Below, one piece after another: positions 53,944 to 63,204 of a stretch of DNA of 64,000 nucleotides. Below the pieces are notes generated by a model, which saw only the letters and a list, made by a program, of their open reading frames with translations, ran no database searches and had not been told where the DNA came from. Source of the DNA: Alphaproteobacteria bacterium (GTDB lineage Bacteria; Pseudomonadota; Alphaproteobacteria; Micropepsales; Micropepsaceae). A program made the translations under genes and the position numbers. The stretch covers positions 1-64,000 of the forward strand of contig CANJLC010000005.1 in NCBI GenBank assembly GCA_947475445.1, written 5' to 3'. The first letter of the stretch is position 1; each line of letters opens with the position of its first letter.

Positions 53944-54861
53944 ATGGCGATCGCCGAAAGCTTTGCCTACCCCAGGGTTACGACGGTCGGAGACTTCTTC
54001 GCGCTGCTGAAGCCGCGCGTGATGTCGCTGGTCATCTTCACCGGGCTGGCAGGCATCGTCGTGGCGCCGGGCGACCTGCATCCGCTGACCGCGTTTACCG
54101 CCTTGCTCTGCATCGCGGTGGCCGCGGGCGCTTCGGGCGCGCTCAACATGGCCTATGACAGCGACATTGACGGGCTGATGGCGCGTACCGCGACCCGTCC
54201 CATTCCGATGGGCCATATTGCGCGCGAAGATGCGCTGGCTTTTGGCTGGGCGCTGGCGGCGATGTCGGTGGCCATCATGTGGCTGTTCGTCAACGAGCTG
54301 GCGGCGGGCCTGCTGGCCTTCACCGTCTTCATCTATATCGGCGTCTACACCCTTTGGCTGAAGCGCCGCACGCCGCAGAATATCGTGATCGGCGGTCTGT
54401 CGGGCGCGCTGCCGCCCGCCATCGGCTGGGCTGCGGTGACCGGATCGCTGTCGCTGGCGCCGCTGGTGCTGGTGGCGATCATCTTCATGTGGACCCCGCC
54501 GCATTTCTGGGCGCTGTCGCTGTGGCGCTCCGAGGATTATGCCCGCGCCGGCGTGCCGATGCTGCCGGTGGTCAAGGGCAAGCCTTCCACCCGCCGCCAT
54601 ATCCTTCTCTATACGATCCTGCTGGCGCCGCTGGGCGTGGTGCCTGCCTTTATCGGCCTGGGCGGCATGCTGTACCTGATCGCTTCCGCCAGCATGGGCT
54701 TCTGGATGTTGCTGGAGGCCTTTGCCACCTGGCGCGAGAAGGACACCATCAAGGAACCCTCGGCCAAGCGGCTGTTCGCGGTTTCCCTGCTTTATCTTTT
54801 TGTGCCGTTCGCGGCGCTGATCATTGAACGTATTCTCCACCTTTCGCCGCTGTGGTCATGA
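53944..54861 (+). CDS. ctaB: Protoheme IX farnesyltransferase (heme o synthase)
   Basis: It farnesylates heme b to heme o for the oxidase. The 305-residue UbiA-superfamily membrane protein has LLKPRVMSLVIFTGLAGIV, the Asp-rich NMAYDSDIDGLMARTATRPIP, YTLWLKRRTPQNIVIGGLSGALPPAIGWAAVTG and WTPPHFWALSLWRSEDYARAGVPMLPV. It overlaps the next small gene by ATGA. Confidence 0.96.
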   Translation: MAIAESFAYPRVTTVGDFFALLKPRVMSLVIFTGLAGIVVAPGDLHPLTAFTALLCIAVAAGASGALNMAYDSDIDGLMARTATRPIPMGHIAREDALAFGWALAAMSVAIMWLFVNELAAGLLAFTVFIYIGVYTLWLKRRTPQNIVIGGLSGALPPAIGWAAVTGSLSLAPLVLVAIIFMWTPPHFWALSLWRSEDYARAGVPMLPVVKGKPSTRRHILLYTILLAPLGVVPAFIGLGGMLYLIASASMGFWMLLEAFATWREKDTIKEPSAKRLFAVSLLYLFVPFAALIIERILHLSPLWS

Positions 54862-54974
54862 GCGATGACAAGTGGGAAAAAGAACGGCGTAAACGCAACA
54901 TCGTCCTGGCGCTGGTGCTGGGGGCATTCGGATTTCTGATTTACCTGATGTCGCTCGTGCAGTGGCGCGGGTAA
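54858..54974 (+). CDS. CoxF/CtaF-like small membrane protein of the cox operon
   Basis: The 38-residue protein starts with the charged [14 protein letters not shown], then one membrane helix ([20 protein letters not shown]) and QWRG. It is too short for routine gene calls, but the ATGA overlap with ctaB and its position before coxC support it. Alphaproteobacterial cox operons often hold such a 35-60 residue protein at this place (CoxF or similar), usually followed by ctaG, which is absent here. Function unproven. Confidence 0.7.
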   Translation: MSDDKWEKERRKRNIVLALVLGAFGFLIYLMSLVQWRG

Positions 54975-54999
54975 TTCGGGCAGTAGAGAGGACAGTTTC

Positions 55000-55908
55000 A
55001 TGAGCGGTGACGCAAAGCACGATTATCATCTGGTAGATCCCAGCCCGTGGCCGGTTGTCGGCTCGCTGGGCGCTTTCACTATGCTCGCCGGCGCCGTGTT
55101 CTGGATGAACAAGGACTATACCGGCTTCTTCCATTTGCCGGTGAACGGAACCTCGGTGATCTTCTTCGTCGGCCTGGCGCTGGTGCTCTACACCATGGCC
55201 GGCTGGTGGCGTGACATCATCAAGGAATCCGTGGTGCTGGGTAACCACACCCCGGTGGTGAAGCTGCATCTGCGTTACGGCATGCTGCTGTTCATCGCGT
55301 CGGAAGTGATGTTCTTCGTGGCCTGGTTCTGGGCCTATTTCAATTCGGCGTTGTTCTACAACGACGTCGCCATCGGTTCCTGGCCGCCCGCGGGCATCAT
55401 CACGCTCAGCCCCTGGCATTTCCCGCTGCTGAACACGCTGCTTCTGCTCACCTCGGGCACGTCGGTGACCTGGGCGCACCACGCCCTGCAGCAGGGCAAC
55501 CGCAAGGACGCGATCTGGGCCCTGATCATCACGGTTGTGCTGGGCGCCAGCTTCACCTGCGTCCAGGCCTATGAATATGCCAATGCGCCCTTCACGTTCG
55601 GTTTCAATAATCTGGCGCTGGGAGCCCTGACGGACGCGGCGCATGCCAACCTGACCCAGGCGGGCAATTTTGGCGCCATCTATGGTTCGACCTTCTTCAT
55701 GGCGACCGGTTTCCACGGCGCGCATGTGCTGATCGGCACCATCTTCCTGATCGTTGCCCTGGCGCGCACCATCGCCGGCCAGTTCACCCCGACCCGCCAT
55801 TTCGGTTTCGAGGCGGCCGCCTGGTACTGGCACTTCGTCGACGTGGTCTGGCTGTTCCTGTTCGCCTGCATTTATGTGTGGGGCCAAGGGCCAGTATCTA
55901 TTGGGTAA
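55000..55908 (+). CDS. coxC: Cytochrome c oxidase subunit III
   Basis: The 302-residue protein has seven membrane helices. It has [66 protein letters not shown] and the C-terminal [20 protein letters not shown]...[22 protein letters not shown]. It stabilises the catalytic core. A GAGAGG site precedes ATG 55000. The gene end overlaps the DUF983 gene. Confidence 0.97.
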   Translation: MSGDAKHDYHLVDPSPWPVVGSLGAFTMLAGAVFWMNKDYTGFFHLPVNGTSVIFFVGLALVLYTMAGWWRDIIKESVVLGNHTPVVKLHLRYGMLLFIASEVMFFVAWFWAYFNSALFYNDVAIGSWPPAGIITLSPWHFPLLNTLLLLTSGTSVTWAHHALQQGNRKDAIWALIITVVLGASFTCVQAYEYANAPFTFGFNNLALGALTDAAHANLTQAGNFGAIYGSTFFMATGFHGAHVLIGTIFLIVALARTIAGQFTPTRHFGFEAAAWYWHFVDVVWLFLFACIYVWGQGPVSIG

Positions 55909-56257
55909 AGCCAATACGGCAAGAGAATGCCTCCTCGGCCTCTGCCCGCAATGCGGTCAGGGGCCGTTGTTTGACGGCTATATCGCTGTGCGCAAGCACT
56001 GCCCCTCCTGCCATCTCGATTATGCGATGTTCGACGCCGGTGACGGTCCGGCCGTGTTCGGCATCCTGATCGTGGGGGCGATTGTCTGCGGGTTGGCGTT
56101 ATACGTGGAATTCCATTTCCATCCGCCGCTCTGGGTTCACATGGTTCTCTGGATACCGCTGATCCTGGGGCTGACATTCGGGTTCTTGCGCCTGGCCAAA
56201 TCCACCCTGCTGGTGCTGCAATACAAGCACAAGGCGGGCGAGGGACGCCGGTCATGA
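55874..56257 (+). CDS. DUF983 zinc-ribbon membrane protein
   Basis: The ~127-residue protein has the zinc ribbon [14 protein letters not shown]...[20 protein letters not shown] and two membrane helices ([36 protein letters not shown]). It normally lies between coxC and surf1, as here, suggesting a role in oxidase assembly. The start is uncertain: ATG 55874 overlaps coxC by 35 bases, while TTG 55901 overlaps its stop by 8. Coupling to surf1 is by ATGA. Confidence 0.82.
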   Translation: MCGAKGQYLLGKANTARECLLGLCPQCGQGPLFDGYIAVRKHCPSCHLDYAMFDAGDGPAVFGILIVGAIVCGLALYVEFHFHPPLWVHMVLWIPLILGLTFGFLRLAKSTLLVLQYKHKAGEGRRS

Positions 56258-56958
56258 CGTTCCGGCCCTATCCCGGCCTGACCCTCGCCACACTCATCCT
56301 GGTTGCATTCCTCACCTGGCTCGGCGCCTGGCAACTGCAGCGCCTGCAATGGAAAGAAGCCCTGATCGCCACGGTGGGCGGTCACATGGACGCCAAACCC
56401 GTCACCCTGGATGAGGCGCTGAAACTGGACGCTGATGCGGTTCAATATCGCCGCGTCGCACTCTCGGGTCATTTTGACAACGCCAAGGAGGCCTATGTTT
56501 TCACCACGGGCAAGGAAGGCGACCCCGTCTATCATGTGCTGACGCCTTTCATCACGGCAGATGGCAGGACGCTGATGGTGGACCGGGGAAAAATTCCCGC
56601 CGAAAAACTCGCCCCCCAAACCCGCCCCCCCATCACGGGCGAAGCTGCCCTGGTCGGCGTTTGGCGGGTGCCCGACAGGCCTGGCGTTTTTACGCCCGCG
56701 CCTGATCCGGCGCGGCGTATCTGGTATGCGCGCGACCTGGCGGAAATCGCGGCAGCCGATGGCGTCAAGCTTGCGGCGCCGGTGGTGATTGAGGCCGACA
56801 GCCGCCCCAATCCCGGCGGCTGGCCCCAGGGCGGCCAGACCGTGGTGAGCTTCACCAACAACCACCTCTCCTATGCCATCACCTGGTTTGGGCTTGCGGC
56901 GGGGCTCGTCGGCGTTTATTTCGCCTATCACATCTCCAAGGGCCGCTTCCGCCTATGA
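56254..56958 (+). CDS. SURF1 family cytochrome oxidase assembly factor
   Basis: The 234-residue protein has two membrane helices at the ends (TLATLILVAFLTWLGAWQL and AITWFGLAAGLVGVYFAY) and a periplasmic domain between. Motifs are LGAWQLQRLQWKEALI, RRVALSGHFDNAKEAYVFT, VDRGKIPAE, and NNHLSYAITWFGLA. It helps heme a insertion into subunit I. Overlaps by ATGA on both sides. Confidence 0.93.
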   Translation: MTFRPYPGLTLATLILVAFLTWLGAWQLQRLQWKEALIATVGGHMDAKPVTLDEALKLDADAVQYRRVALSGHFDNAKEAYVFTTGKEGDPVYHVLTPFITADGRTLMVDRGKIPAEKLAPQTRPPITGEAALVGVWRVPDRPGVFTPAPDPARRIWYARDLAEIAAADGVKLAAPVVIEADSRPNPGGWPQGGQTVVSFTNNHLSYAITWFGLAAGLVGVYFAYHISKGRFRL

Positions 56959-58343
56959 CGGATTCCTCGCATTTCATCTCCACCCGCGGGCAGGCGCCGC
57001 GCGCGAATTTTGCGCAAGTCCTGCTGGCAGGACTGGCGCCCGATGGCGGGCTCTATGTTCCGGTGGCCTGGCCGCAATTCAGCCAAGCGCAGATTGCTGA
57101 CTTCGCAGGCAAGCGCTACCAGGAGGTGGCGTTCGAAGTGCTGCGCCGTTTTGTTGGCGACGCCTTCAGCGAAGCGGATCTCAAAGCCGATATCGAGGCG
57201 GCCTATGCCGGCTTCGAGTTGCCTGCGATCGCACCCCTTAGCGAAATTGGCGACGGGCAATATCTGCTGGAGCTGTTCCACGGCCCTACCTTTGCCTTCA
57301 AGGATATCGCGCTGCAGATATTGGGCCGGCTGTTCGCCCGCGCGCTCAAGGCGCGCGGCGGCCGCGCCACCATCGTGGCTGCGACCTCGGGCGATACGGG
57401 TTCGGCTGCCATCGCCGCCCTGGGCGGCTTGCCCAACATCGAAGTCTTTGTCCTGCATCCCAAGGGCCGGGTCAGCGACGTGCAGCGCCGCCAGATGACC
57501 ACCAGCCCCCACGCCAATGTGCACAATATTGCGCTGGAAGGCAGCTTCGACGACGCCCAGGCGCTGGTGAAAGGCCTGTTCGCGGAAACGGACTTCGCCA
57601 GGGAGATCAGCCTTACGGCCGTCAACTCGATCAATTTCGTACGCATCGCGGCGCAGGCGGTCTATTACTTCACGGCCACAGCGGCCTTGGGGCGCCCCGC
57701 CACTTTCGTCGTGCCGACGGGCAATTTCGGCGACATTTTTGCGGGTGAAGCGGCGGGCCGCATGGGTCTTGCGATCGAGCGGCTGGTCATCGCCACCAAT
57801 GAAAATGATATCATGGCCCGCGCCCTCAATACGGGTGTTTACGCAGCGGGCGCGGAACATCACACGCTGAGCCCCTCCATGGACATCCAGGTGGCTTCCA
57901 ATTTCGAGCGGGCGTTGTTTGAAGCATCGGGCCGCGACAGCGACTGGACGGCGGCCGCGATGAATGATTTTTCCAAAACGCGCCGGCTGGTGCTTCCCGC
58001 GAATGTGCTGGAGGATCTGCGCTCGCGCTACAGCGCCTTCGCCTGCAGCGACGATGAAACGCTGGCCGCCATCAGGCGCGTCCATGCCGCCACGGGCCGC
58101 ATCATTGATCCGCACACCGCCGTGGCGGCCTCAGCCGCCGCGCATTTTGGCGCCAGGCCCAGTGTCATTCTTTCCACGGCCCATCCCGCCAAATTTCCCG
58201 ATGCCGTGACGCGCGCCATCGCACAGGCGCCGCCGGTTCCGCCTGCGCTGGCGGCCCTGGAAAAAATGCCGGAAAAGCTGAGCGATCTGGCGAACAAGCT
58301 TCCTTTGCTTCGCCAGTTCATCTCTTCTAGACTGACGGCATGA
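56955..58343 (+). CDS. thrC: Threonine synthase
   Basis: This PLP enzyme converts O-phosphohomoserine to threonine. The 462-residue protein shows FHGPTFAFKDIALQ (Schiff-base Lys), ATSGDTGSAAIAALGG, VQRRQMTTSPHANVHNIALEG and SINFVRIAAQAVYYF. PTGNFGDIFAGEAAGRMG completes the set. It sits between surf1 and the M16 peptidase as in many alphaproteobacteria and overlaps both by ATGA. Confidence 0.96.
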   Translation: MTDSSHFISTRGQAPRANFAQVLLAGLAPDGGLYVPVAWPQFSQAQIADFAGKRYQEVAFEVLRRFVGDAFSEADLKADIEAAYAGFELPAIAPLSEIGDGQYLLELFHGPTFAFKDIALQILGRLFARALKARGGRATIVAATSGDTGSAAIAALGGLPNIEVFVLHPKGRVSDVQRRQMTTSPHANVHNIALEGSFDDAQALVKGLFAETDFAREISLTAVNSINFVRIAAQAVYYFTATAALGRPATFVVPTGNFGDIFAGEAAGRMGLAIERLVIATNENDIMARALNTGVYAAGAEHHTLSPSMDIQVASNFERALFEASGRDSDWTAAAMNDFSKTRRLVLPANVLEDLRSRYSAFACSDDETLAAIRRVHAATGRIIDPHTAVAASAAAHFGARPSVILSTAHPAKFPDAVTRAIAQAPPVPPALAALEKMPEKLSDLANKLPLLRQFISSRLTA

Positions 58344-59620
58344 ACTTGGAAATATCAAGTCTTTCCAATGGCTTGACCGTTGTCACGGACCCTATGGCCG
58401 GGCTGGAAAGCGCCGCGCTGGGCGTTTGGGTGGGAACCGGCTCACGCAACGAATTGCCGGCCCAGATGGGCATCTCGCACATGCTCGAGCACATGGCCTT
58501 CAAGGGAACCGCCACGCGCAGCGCCCGGCAGATTGCCGAGGAGATCGAAGCGGTGGGCGGGTATCTTAACGCCTATACCAGCCGCGAGCAGACGGCCTTT
58601 CATGCCCGCGTGCTCAAAGCGGATGTGGCGCTGGGCCTGGAACTGGTTGCCGACATTCTCACCGCGTCCAGCTATGACCCGGCGGAACTGGAGCGCGAGC
58701 GCCAGGTGGTGCTGCAGGAATTGGGGCAGGCGCGCGACACGCCAGACGATATTGTCTTTGATCACCTGCAATCCATCATCTATCGCGGCCAGGCGCTGGG
58801 CTGGCCCATCCTGGGCGAGGAAGCCACCGTCTCCGCCTTTACCCCCGCGCACCTGCGCGACTATGCCGGTGCGCGTTACCGCGCCTCCAACATGACGCTG
58901 GTGTCGTCCGGCGCTGTTTCACATGGCGAGATCGTGGCCCTGGCGTCCGAAAAATTCGCGGGCCTGCCGGCCGGACCCGCTGCCGCCAGCGAACCCGCAC
59001 AGTATGTCGGCGGCGACATGCGCGTGGTGGAAGATTTGGAACAGGCGCACATCACCTATGCCTTCCCCGGACTCTCGGCGCGCCATCCCGATTTTTACGT
59101 CGCGCAGCTTTACACGATGGTGCTGGGCGGCGGCATGTCCTCCCGCCTGTTCCAGGAAGTGCGTGAAAAACGCGGCCTGTGCTATTCCATCTATGCCTTC
59201 TCCAACAATTTCCAGGATGGCGGAATTACCGGCATCTATGTCGGCACCAGCGAGAAGGACGCGGGCGAAGTCTCCGCCGTGATCGCCGGCGAGATGGAAG
59301 CCCTGACGGGCAAGATTACCGATGCTGAACTTGGCCGGGCCAAGGCGCAGCTCAAGTCTGGCCTTTTGATGGGGCTGGAACGGCCCGGTACTCGCGCCGA
59401 AGCCATTGCCGGCCAGATATTCTCGCTGGGCCGGGTCCAGTCCGTGGCGGAGATCGTCGCGCAGCTCGATGCGATAGATGCCGATGCCGTAAAGCGCTAT
59501 GCCGCCTTCAGCATGGGCTCGCCCTCCATCGCCGCCATCGGTCCGGTGGGCAGGCTGGAATCCCACGCCAAATTCGCCGGCCGCTTCGCCGCGCACAACA
59601 AGGTTCACGCTGCCGAATGA
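58340..59620 (+). CDS. M16 family zinc metallopeptidase (MPP-like)
   Basis: The 426-residue protein has the inverted zinc motif HMLEH (His47, Glu50, His51) in MGISHMLEHMAFKGTATRSARQIAEE. Also present are GGYLNAYTSREQTAFHARVLK, ERQVVLQELGQARDTPDDIVFD and the glycine-rich LGGGMSSRLFQEVREKRGLCYSIYAF. It is the bacterial relative of the mitochondrial processing peptidase beta subunit. The N-terminus lacks a clear signal peptide, so cytosolic action is likely. Overlaps both neighbours by ATGA. Confidence 0.93.
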   Translation: MNLEISSLSNGLTVVTDPMAGLESAALGVWVGTGSRNELPAQMGISHMLEHMAFKGTATRSARQIAEEIEAVGGYLNAYTSREQTAFHARVLKADVALGLELVADILTASSYDPAELERERQVVLQELGQARDTPDDIVFDHLQSIIYRGQALGWPILGEEATVSAFTPAHLRDYAGARYRASNMTLVSSGAVSHGEIVALASEKFAGLPAGPAAASEPAQYVGGDMRVVEDLEQAHITYAFPGLSARHPDFYVAQLYTMVLGGGMSSRLFQEVREKRGLCYSIYAFSNNFQDGGITGIYVGTSEKDAGEVSAVIAGEMEALTGKITDAELGRAKAQLKSGLLMGLERPGTRAEAIAGQIFSLGRVQSVAEIVAQLDAIDADAVKRYAAFSMGSPSIAAIGPVGRLESHAKFAGRFAAHNKVHAAE

Positions 59621-60246
59621 TGCATTCCAGACCCATGGCTTTCATGCGCGGGCTGACCTTTCCTGGCGGCCAGCAGCCGGTCATTCACGGCAAGGATGTG
59701 TACCTGCGCTATCCGCGCATCGCCGATTATCATTTCTGGGCGGCGCTGCGCGGCGAAAGCCGTGAGTTCCTCACCAAGTGGGAGCCGGTCTGGGCCGAGG
59801 ATGAGCTCACGCGCGGCGCCTTTCGCCGCCGCATCAAGCGGTATCACAAGGAAACGCGGCTGGATTCGGCCTATGTGTTTTTTGTTTTCCGCCGCAGCGA
59901 CGATACGCTGATGGGCGGCTGTACCTTGTCCAATGTCCGGCGCGGGGTGACGCAATGCTGCGCCCTGGGCTACTGGATCGGGGCACGCTTTTCGCGCCAG
60001 GGCTATATGCGCGATGCACTGCAATCGCTCATTCCTTTTGTCTTCAAGACGCTGGGCATGCACCGCATCGAAGCCGCCTGCGTGCCGGAAAATGAACCCT
60101 CCCGCAGCCTGCTGGGAAAGCTGGGCTTCCGCGAGGAAGGACTGGCCAAGCGCTACCTGCTTATCAATGGCGAATGGAGCGACCATATCCAGTTCGCCTT
60201 GCTTGAAGACGAAACGCCACGCATCAACGGGGCCGGCGCTGGCTGA
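59617..60246 (+). CDS. GNAT acetyltransferase, RimJ/RimL type
   Basis: The 209-residue protein has the acyl-CoA site ALGYWIGARFSRQGYMRDALQSLIPFVFKTLGMHRIEAACVPENEPSRSLLGKLGFREEG, as in ribosomal-protein alanine acetyltransferases. The ATGA overlap with the M16 gene makes it the last coupled gene of the cox-surf1-thrC run. The acceptor is unknown. Start alternatives exist at the second and seventh codons. Confidence 0.87.
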   Translation: MMHSRPMAFMRGLTFPGGQQPVIHGKDVYLRYPRIADYHFWAALRGESREFLTKWEPVWAEDELTRGAFRRRIKRYHKETRLDSAYVFFVFRRSDDTLMGGCTLSNVRRGVTQCCALGYWIGARFSRQGYMRDALQSLIPFVFKTLGMHRIEAACVPENEPSRSLLGKLGFREEGLAKRYLLINGEWSDHIQFALLEDETPRINGAGAG

Positions 60247-60277
60247 CGCCGCGCCAGCCCTCAAAAGACAAGACGAC

Positions 60278-63175
60278 ATGACATTCAGAATGGCCGCCCT
60301 CGCGCTTCTCTGTTGGATGCTTGCCAGCATCGGCGTCGGGTTGGCCGCCGATCCGCCGCGGCCGACCGTGACGCCGCCGCACCAGGTGGATTTCGGCAGC
60401 ACGGAAAACGTCATCGCCCTGAAATCGGCGCTCACGCCCTATCACGCGCCGGGCGGCGCCGAGAAGGACGGATCGCTCTGGTACATGCTTGCGGTGACCA
60501 ACGACCAGGTCCGCCCCGTAAGCCGCGTGCTTCTGGCGGGCCAGCCGCCGCGCATGGCGCTGGCCATCCTGCCGCGCTCGACAAGGCCGCAGATCATGGC
60601 GGTCGCCAGTTCGGATTCCGGCGTGCTGGTCGAACCCGCACCGGCTTATGGCCATCGCGCCTGGCGTGTCGTCATTCCGCCCGTGACGTCGGTGGGGCTG
60701 GCGCTGCAGGTGGGAAGCGCCCAGACGCCACCGGCTCTGTCGGCCTGGACCGAACCGGCGCTGGCCGGGCACAATCGCAGTCTTGCCATTTTCATTACGG
60801 CGGTGGGCGCGCTGATCGGCGCTGCCGCCCTGATCACCGGCGGCCTTGCCGTACTGATTGGCCATGCCGCGCCGCGTTGGGTGGCGGTGACGCTGGCCAT
60901 GCTGCTGTGGAGCTGGCTGGCGGGCACGGGCATGTTCGACGCCAGCCTTGCCACGCATATTGGCGGGCCTTATGGCCTGACCGCTTTTCTTACCGCGCTG
61001 GCACTGGCCGCGGGCGCACGCCTGGCCGACGCGATTATTCCCGTGCGCGAAACCTTCCCCGCCCATGAAAAATATTTCCGCCGCGCACTGTATGGCCTGT
61101 GCGGCCTTGGCGCGCTGGCCTATCTGGGCGTGCCTGCCGCCACATTGCTGACCGACATGGCCGTGGTCACAGGCAGCACTGTGCTGGCCTGGTATCTCTT
61201 CACCTGCGGCCGCAAGGGCATGAAAGCGGCGCAAGTTGTTGCGCCAAGTGCCGTGGCCTTTGCGCTGGTGGCGCTGGCCGCAGCCGCCACGGCCCTGGGC
61301 GGATTGGGCGAAAGTCTCACCGGCCCCGCCGCCACCGGCGGCTTTGCTGCCGCCGGCGCGATTTTGCTGGCGCTTTCGGTGATCGCCAGCGAAGAAATCG
61401 CCGTGCTGCCCTTCCTGCACGGCAGCTATGCGGCCCGCTTGCTGGAAGCCCAGGCCAACAACAACGCCGATGTGGCGGCGGATCCTGCAACGCCTTTCGC
61501 CAATCTGGCGCTGGCGGCGATCGGCTCGGCGCATCAGGGCGTTTTCGCGCTCGACCTGCGCGCGCAATTGCTCACTTTGTCGCCGGAAGCCACCGCCATG
61601 CTGGGCTTGGGCGCGCATGAAAGCACCCTGTCGGAAGCGGACTGGTTTGCCCATCTGCATCCCGACGATCGCGCCCTGCTCCGCGACGCGCTGGATCACG
61701 CCCGGCCGGGACAGAATTTCCGCCTGGAATTCCGCACCCTGATCGCGGGCTTTGGCGGCAGTTCGGTGACACGCTGGCTGGAGCTGCGCGCCAGCGTCAA
61801 CCGGCTGGACGACGCCGCCGACTTGCTGGGCCTGCTCAGCGACATCACGGTGCGCAAGGAAGAGGAAGCGCGCAAGGCGGCGCTGCCGCCCACCGACGAG
61901 CTGACGGGGCTGGGCAATCGCGTGGCGCTGATGAGCGCGCTGGACGGGCCGCCATTCCCCGGCGGCATCCTGGCATTGCTCGACCTGGATCGCTTCAAAT
62001 CCATTCATGCCAGCGTGGGGGACGCCGGCGGCGACGTGATCCTGCGTGCCACGGCCGACCGGCTGACCCACCGCTTTGCACAGGAAGCGCAGATTTTCCG
62101 CGTCGGCGGCGACGCTTTTGCGCTGCTGTTTGCCAAAAGCCGCCTGTCACCCGAAGCGCTGGGCGAGGCGCTGGTGGCCCAGTGCAGTCCGGCCCATCCC
62201 TATGAAGGCCGCAATATTTTCGCGCCTGCCAGCGCCGGCATCGCGCTCAGCGGCGAAGACCCCCTGGCCATGATCAAGAATGCCGAAGTGGCGCTGGGCG
62301 CGGCCAAGCGGCGCGGCGGCGACTGCGCCTGCGTCTATGACGCAAATTTGGAGGCCGATGCGCCCCACGATGCCGTGGCGCTGGAGGCCGATCTGCGCCG
62401 GGCGCTGGACAATGACGAGATCGCCGTCTTCTACCAGCCGATCATGCGGCTGTCGGACCGCAGCGTGGCGGGATTCGAGGCGCTGCTGCGCTGGCACCAT
62501 CCCGAGCGCGGCCTGATCGCGCCGGGGGACTTCATCGCCCATTCCGAAGAGACGGGCCTGATCGTGGCGCTGGGCCGTTTTGCGCTCGAGCGCGCCGCCG
62601 CCGACCTGTCGCACTGGCAGCGTTATTTCCCGGTCAATCCGCCGCTGTTCGCGGCCGTCAATCTCTCGCGCCGGCAATTGCGTGACAGCGGCTTTGAAGC
62701 CCTGTTCGGCCAGGTTTTGAAAAACAACCAGATCGCGCCCGGCAGCCTCAAGCTGGAAATCACGGAAAGCGCCGTGGGCAGCGACACGGAGCTGGCGGGC
62801 ATGCTGGGCCGGCTGCGCGCCGCCGGGGCAGGGCTTTCGATCGACGATTTCGGCACCGGCGCTTCCACCCTCAGCCGGCTGCGCAGCCTTCCCTTCGACA
62901 CCATCAAGATAGACCGCAGCTTCCTGGCCCGCCACGCCGGCAGCGAACTGGGCAATGACAGTGCCGTGGTGGTCAGCTCGGTGGTCGCCATGGCCCATGA
63001 ACTGGGCCGGGCCGTGGTGGTGGAAGGGGTTGAAAGCGAAGGCGATGCCGCCTGGCTGAATTCGCTGGGCTGCGCCTATGGCCAGGGCTATTATTTCTCC
63101 ACCCCGCTGGCGCCCGCCGAGGCGCTTGCCTTCATCGCAAAGCATTACGACGTCACAGCCGTGACGCCGTCCTGA
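60278..63175 (+). CDS. Membrane PAS-GGDEF-EAL cyclic-di-GMP phosphodiesterase
   Basis: The 965-residue protein has an N-terminal signal/anchor helix, a periplasmic domain (~30-160) and about seven membrane helices (~165-375). A PAS-like domain follows (~410-530, TLSPEATAMLGLG...WFAHLHPDDRALL...LLSDITVRKEEE). A GGDEF domain has the degenerate signature GGDAF (610-614), and the EAL domain starts at Glu734 (FEALLRWHHPERG). EAL metal and base residues look intact (NLSRRQL, EITES, DDFGTG, KIDRSF, VEGVES, QGYYFS). It should hydrolyse c-di-GMP, with the GGDEF possibly a GTP sensor. The start is ATG 60278, 31 bases after the GNAT stop. Confidence 0.88.
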   Translation: MTFRMAALALLCWMLASIGVGLAADPPRPTVTPPHQVDFGSTENVIALKSALTPYHAPGGAEKDGSLWYMLAVTNDQVRPVSRVLLAGQPPRMALAILPRSTRPQIMAVASSDSGVLVEPAPAYGHRAWRVVIPPVTSVGLALQVGSAQTPPALSAWTEPALAGHNRSLAIFITAVGALIGAAALITGGLAVLIGHAAPRWVAVTLAMLLWSWLAGTGMFDASLATHIGGPYGLTAFLTALALAAGARLADAIIPVRETFPAHEKYFRRALYGLCGLGALAYLGVPAATLLTDMAVVTGSTVLAWYLFTCGRKGMKAAQVVAPSAVAFALVALAAAATALGGLGESLTGPAATGGFAAAGAILLALSVIASEEIAVLPFLHGSYAARLLEAQANNNADVAADPATPFANLALAAIGSAHQGVFALDLRAQLLTLSPEATAMLGLGAHESTLSEADWFAHLHPDDRALLRDALDHARPGQNFRLEFRTLIAGFGGSSVTRWLELRASVNRLDDAADLLGLLSDITVRKEEEARKAALPPTDELTGLGNRVALMSALDGPPFPGGILALLDLDRFKSIHASVGDAGGDVILRATADRLTHRFAQEAQIFRVGGDAFALLFAKSRLSPEALGEALVAQCSPAHPYEGRNIFAPASAGIALSGEDPLAMIKNAEVALGAAKRRGGDCACVYDANLEADAPHDAVALEADLRRALDNDEIAVFYQPIMRLSDRSVAGFEALLRWHHPERGLIAPGDFIAHSEETGLIVALGRFALERAAADLSHWQRYFPVNPPLFAAVNLSRRQLRDSGFEALFGQVLKNNQIAPGSLKLEITESAVGSDTELAGMLGRLRAAGAGLSIDDFGTGASTLSRLRSLPFDTIKIDRSFLARHAGSELGNDSAVVVSSVVAMAHELGRAVVVEGVESEGDAAWLNSLGCAYGQGYYFSTPLAPAEALAFIAKHYDVTAVTPS

Positions 63176-63204
63176 AGCTTCATCAACCTCCAAGGGAGTT
63201 TTTC

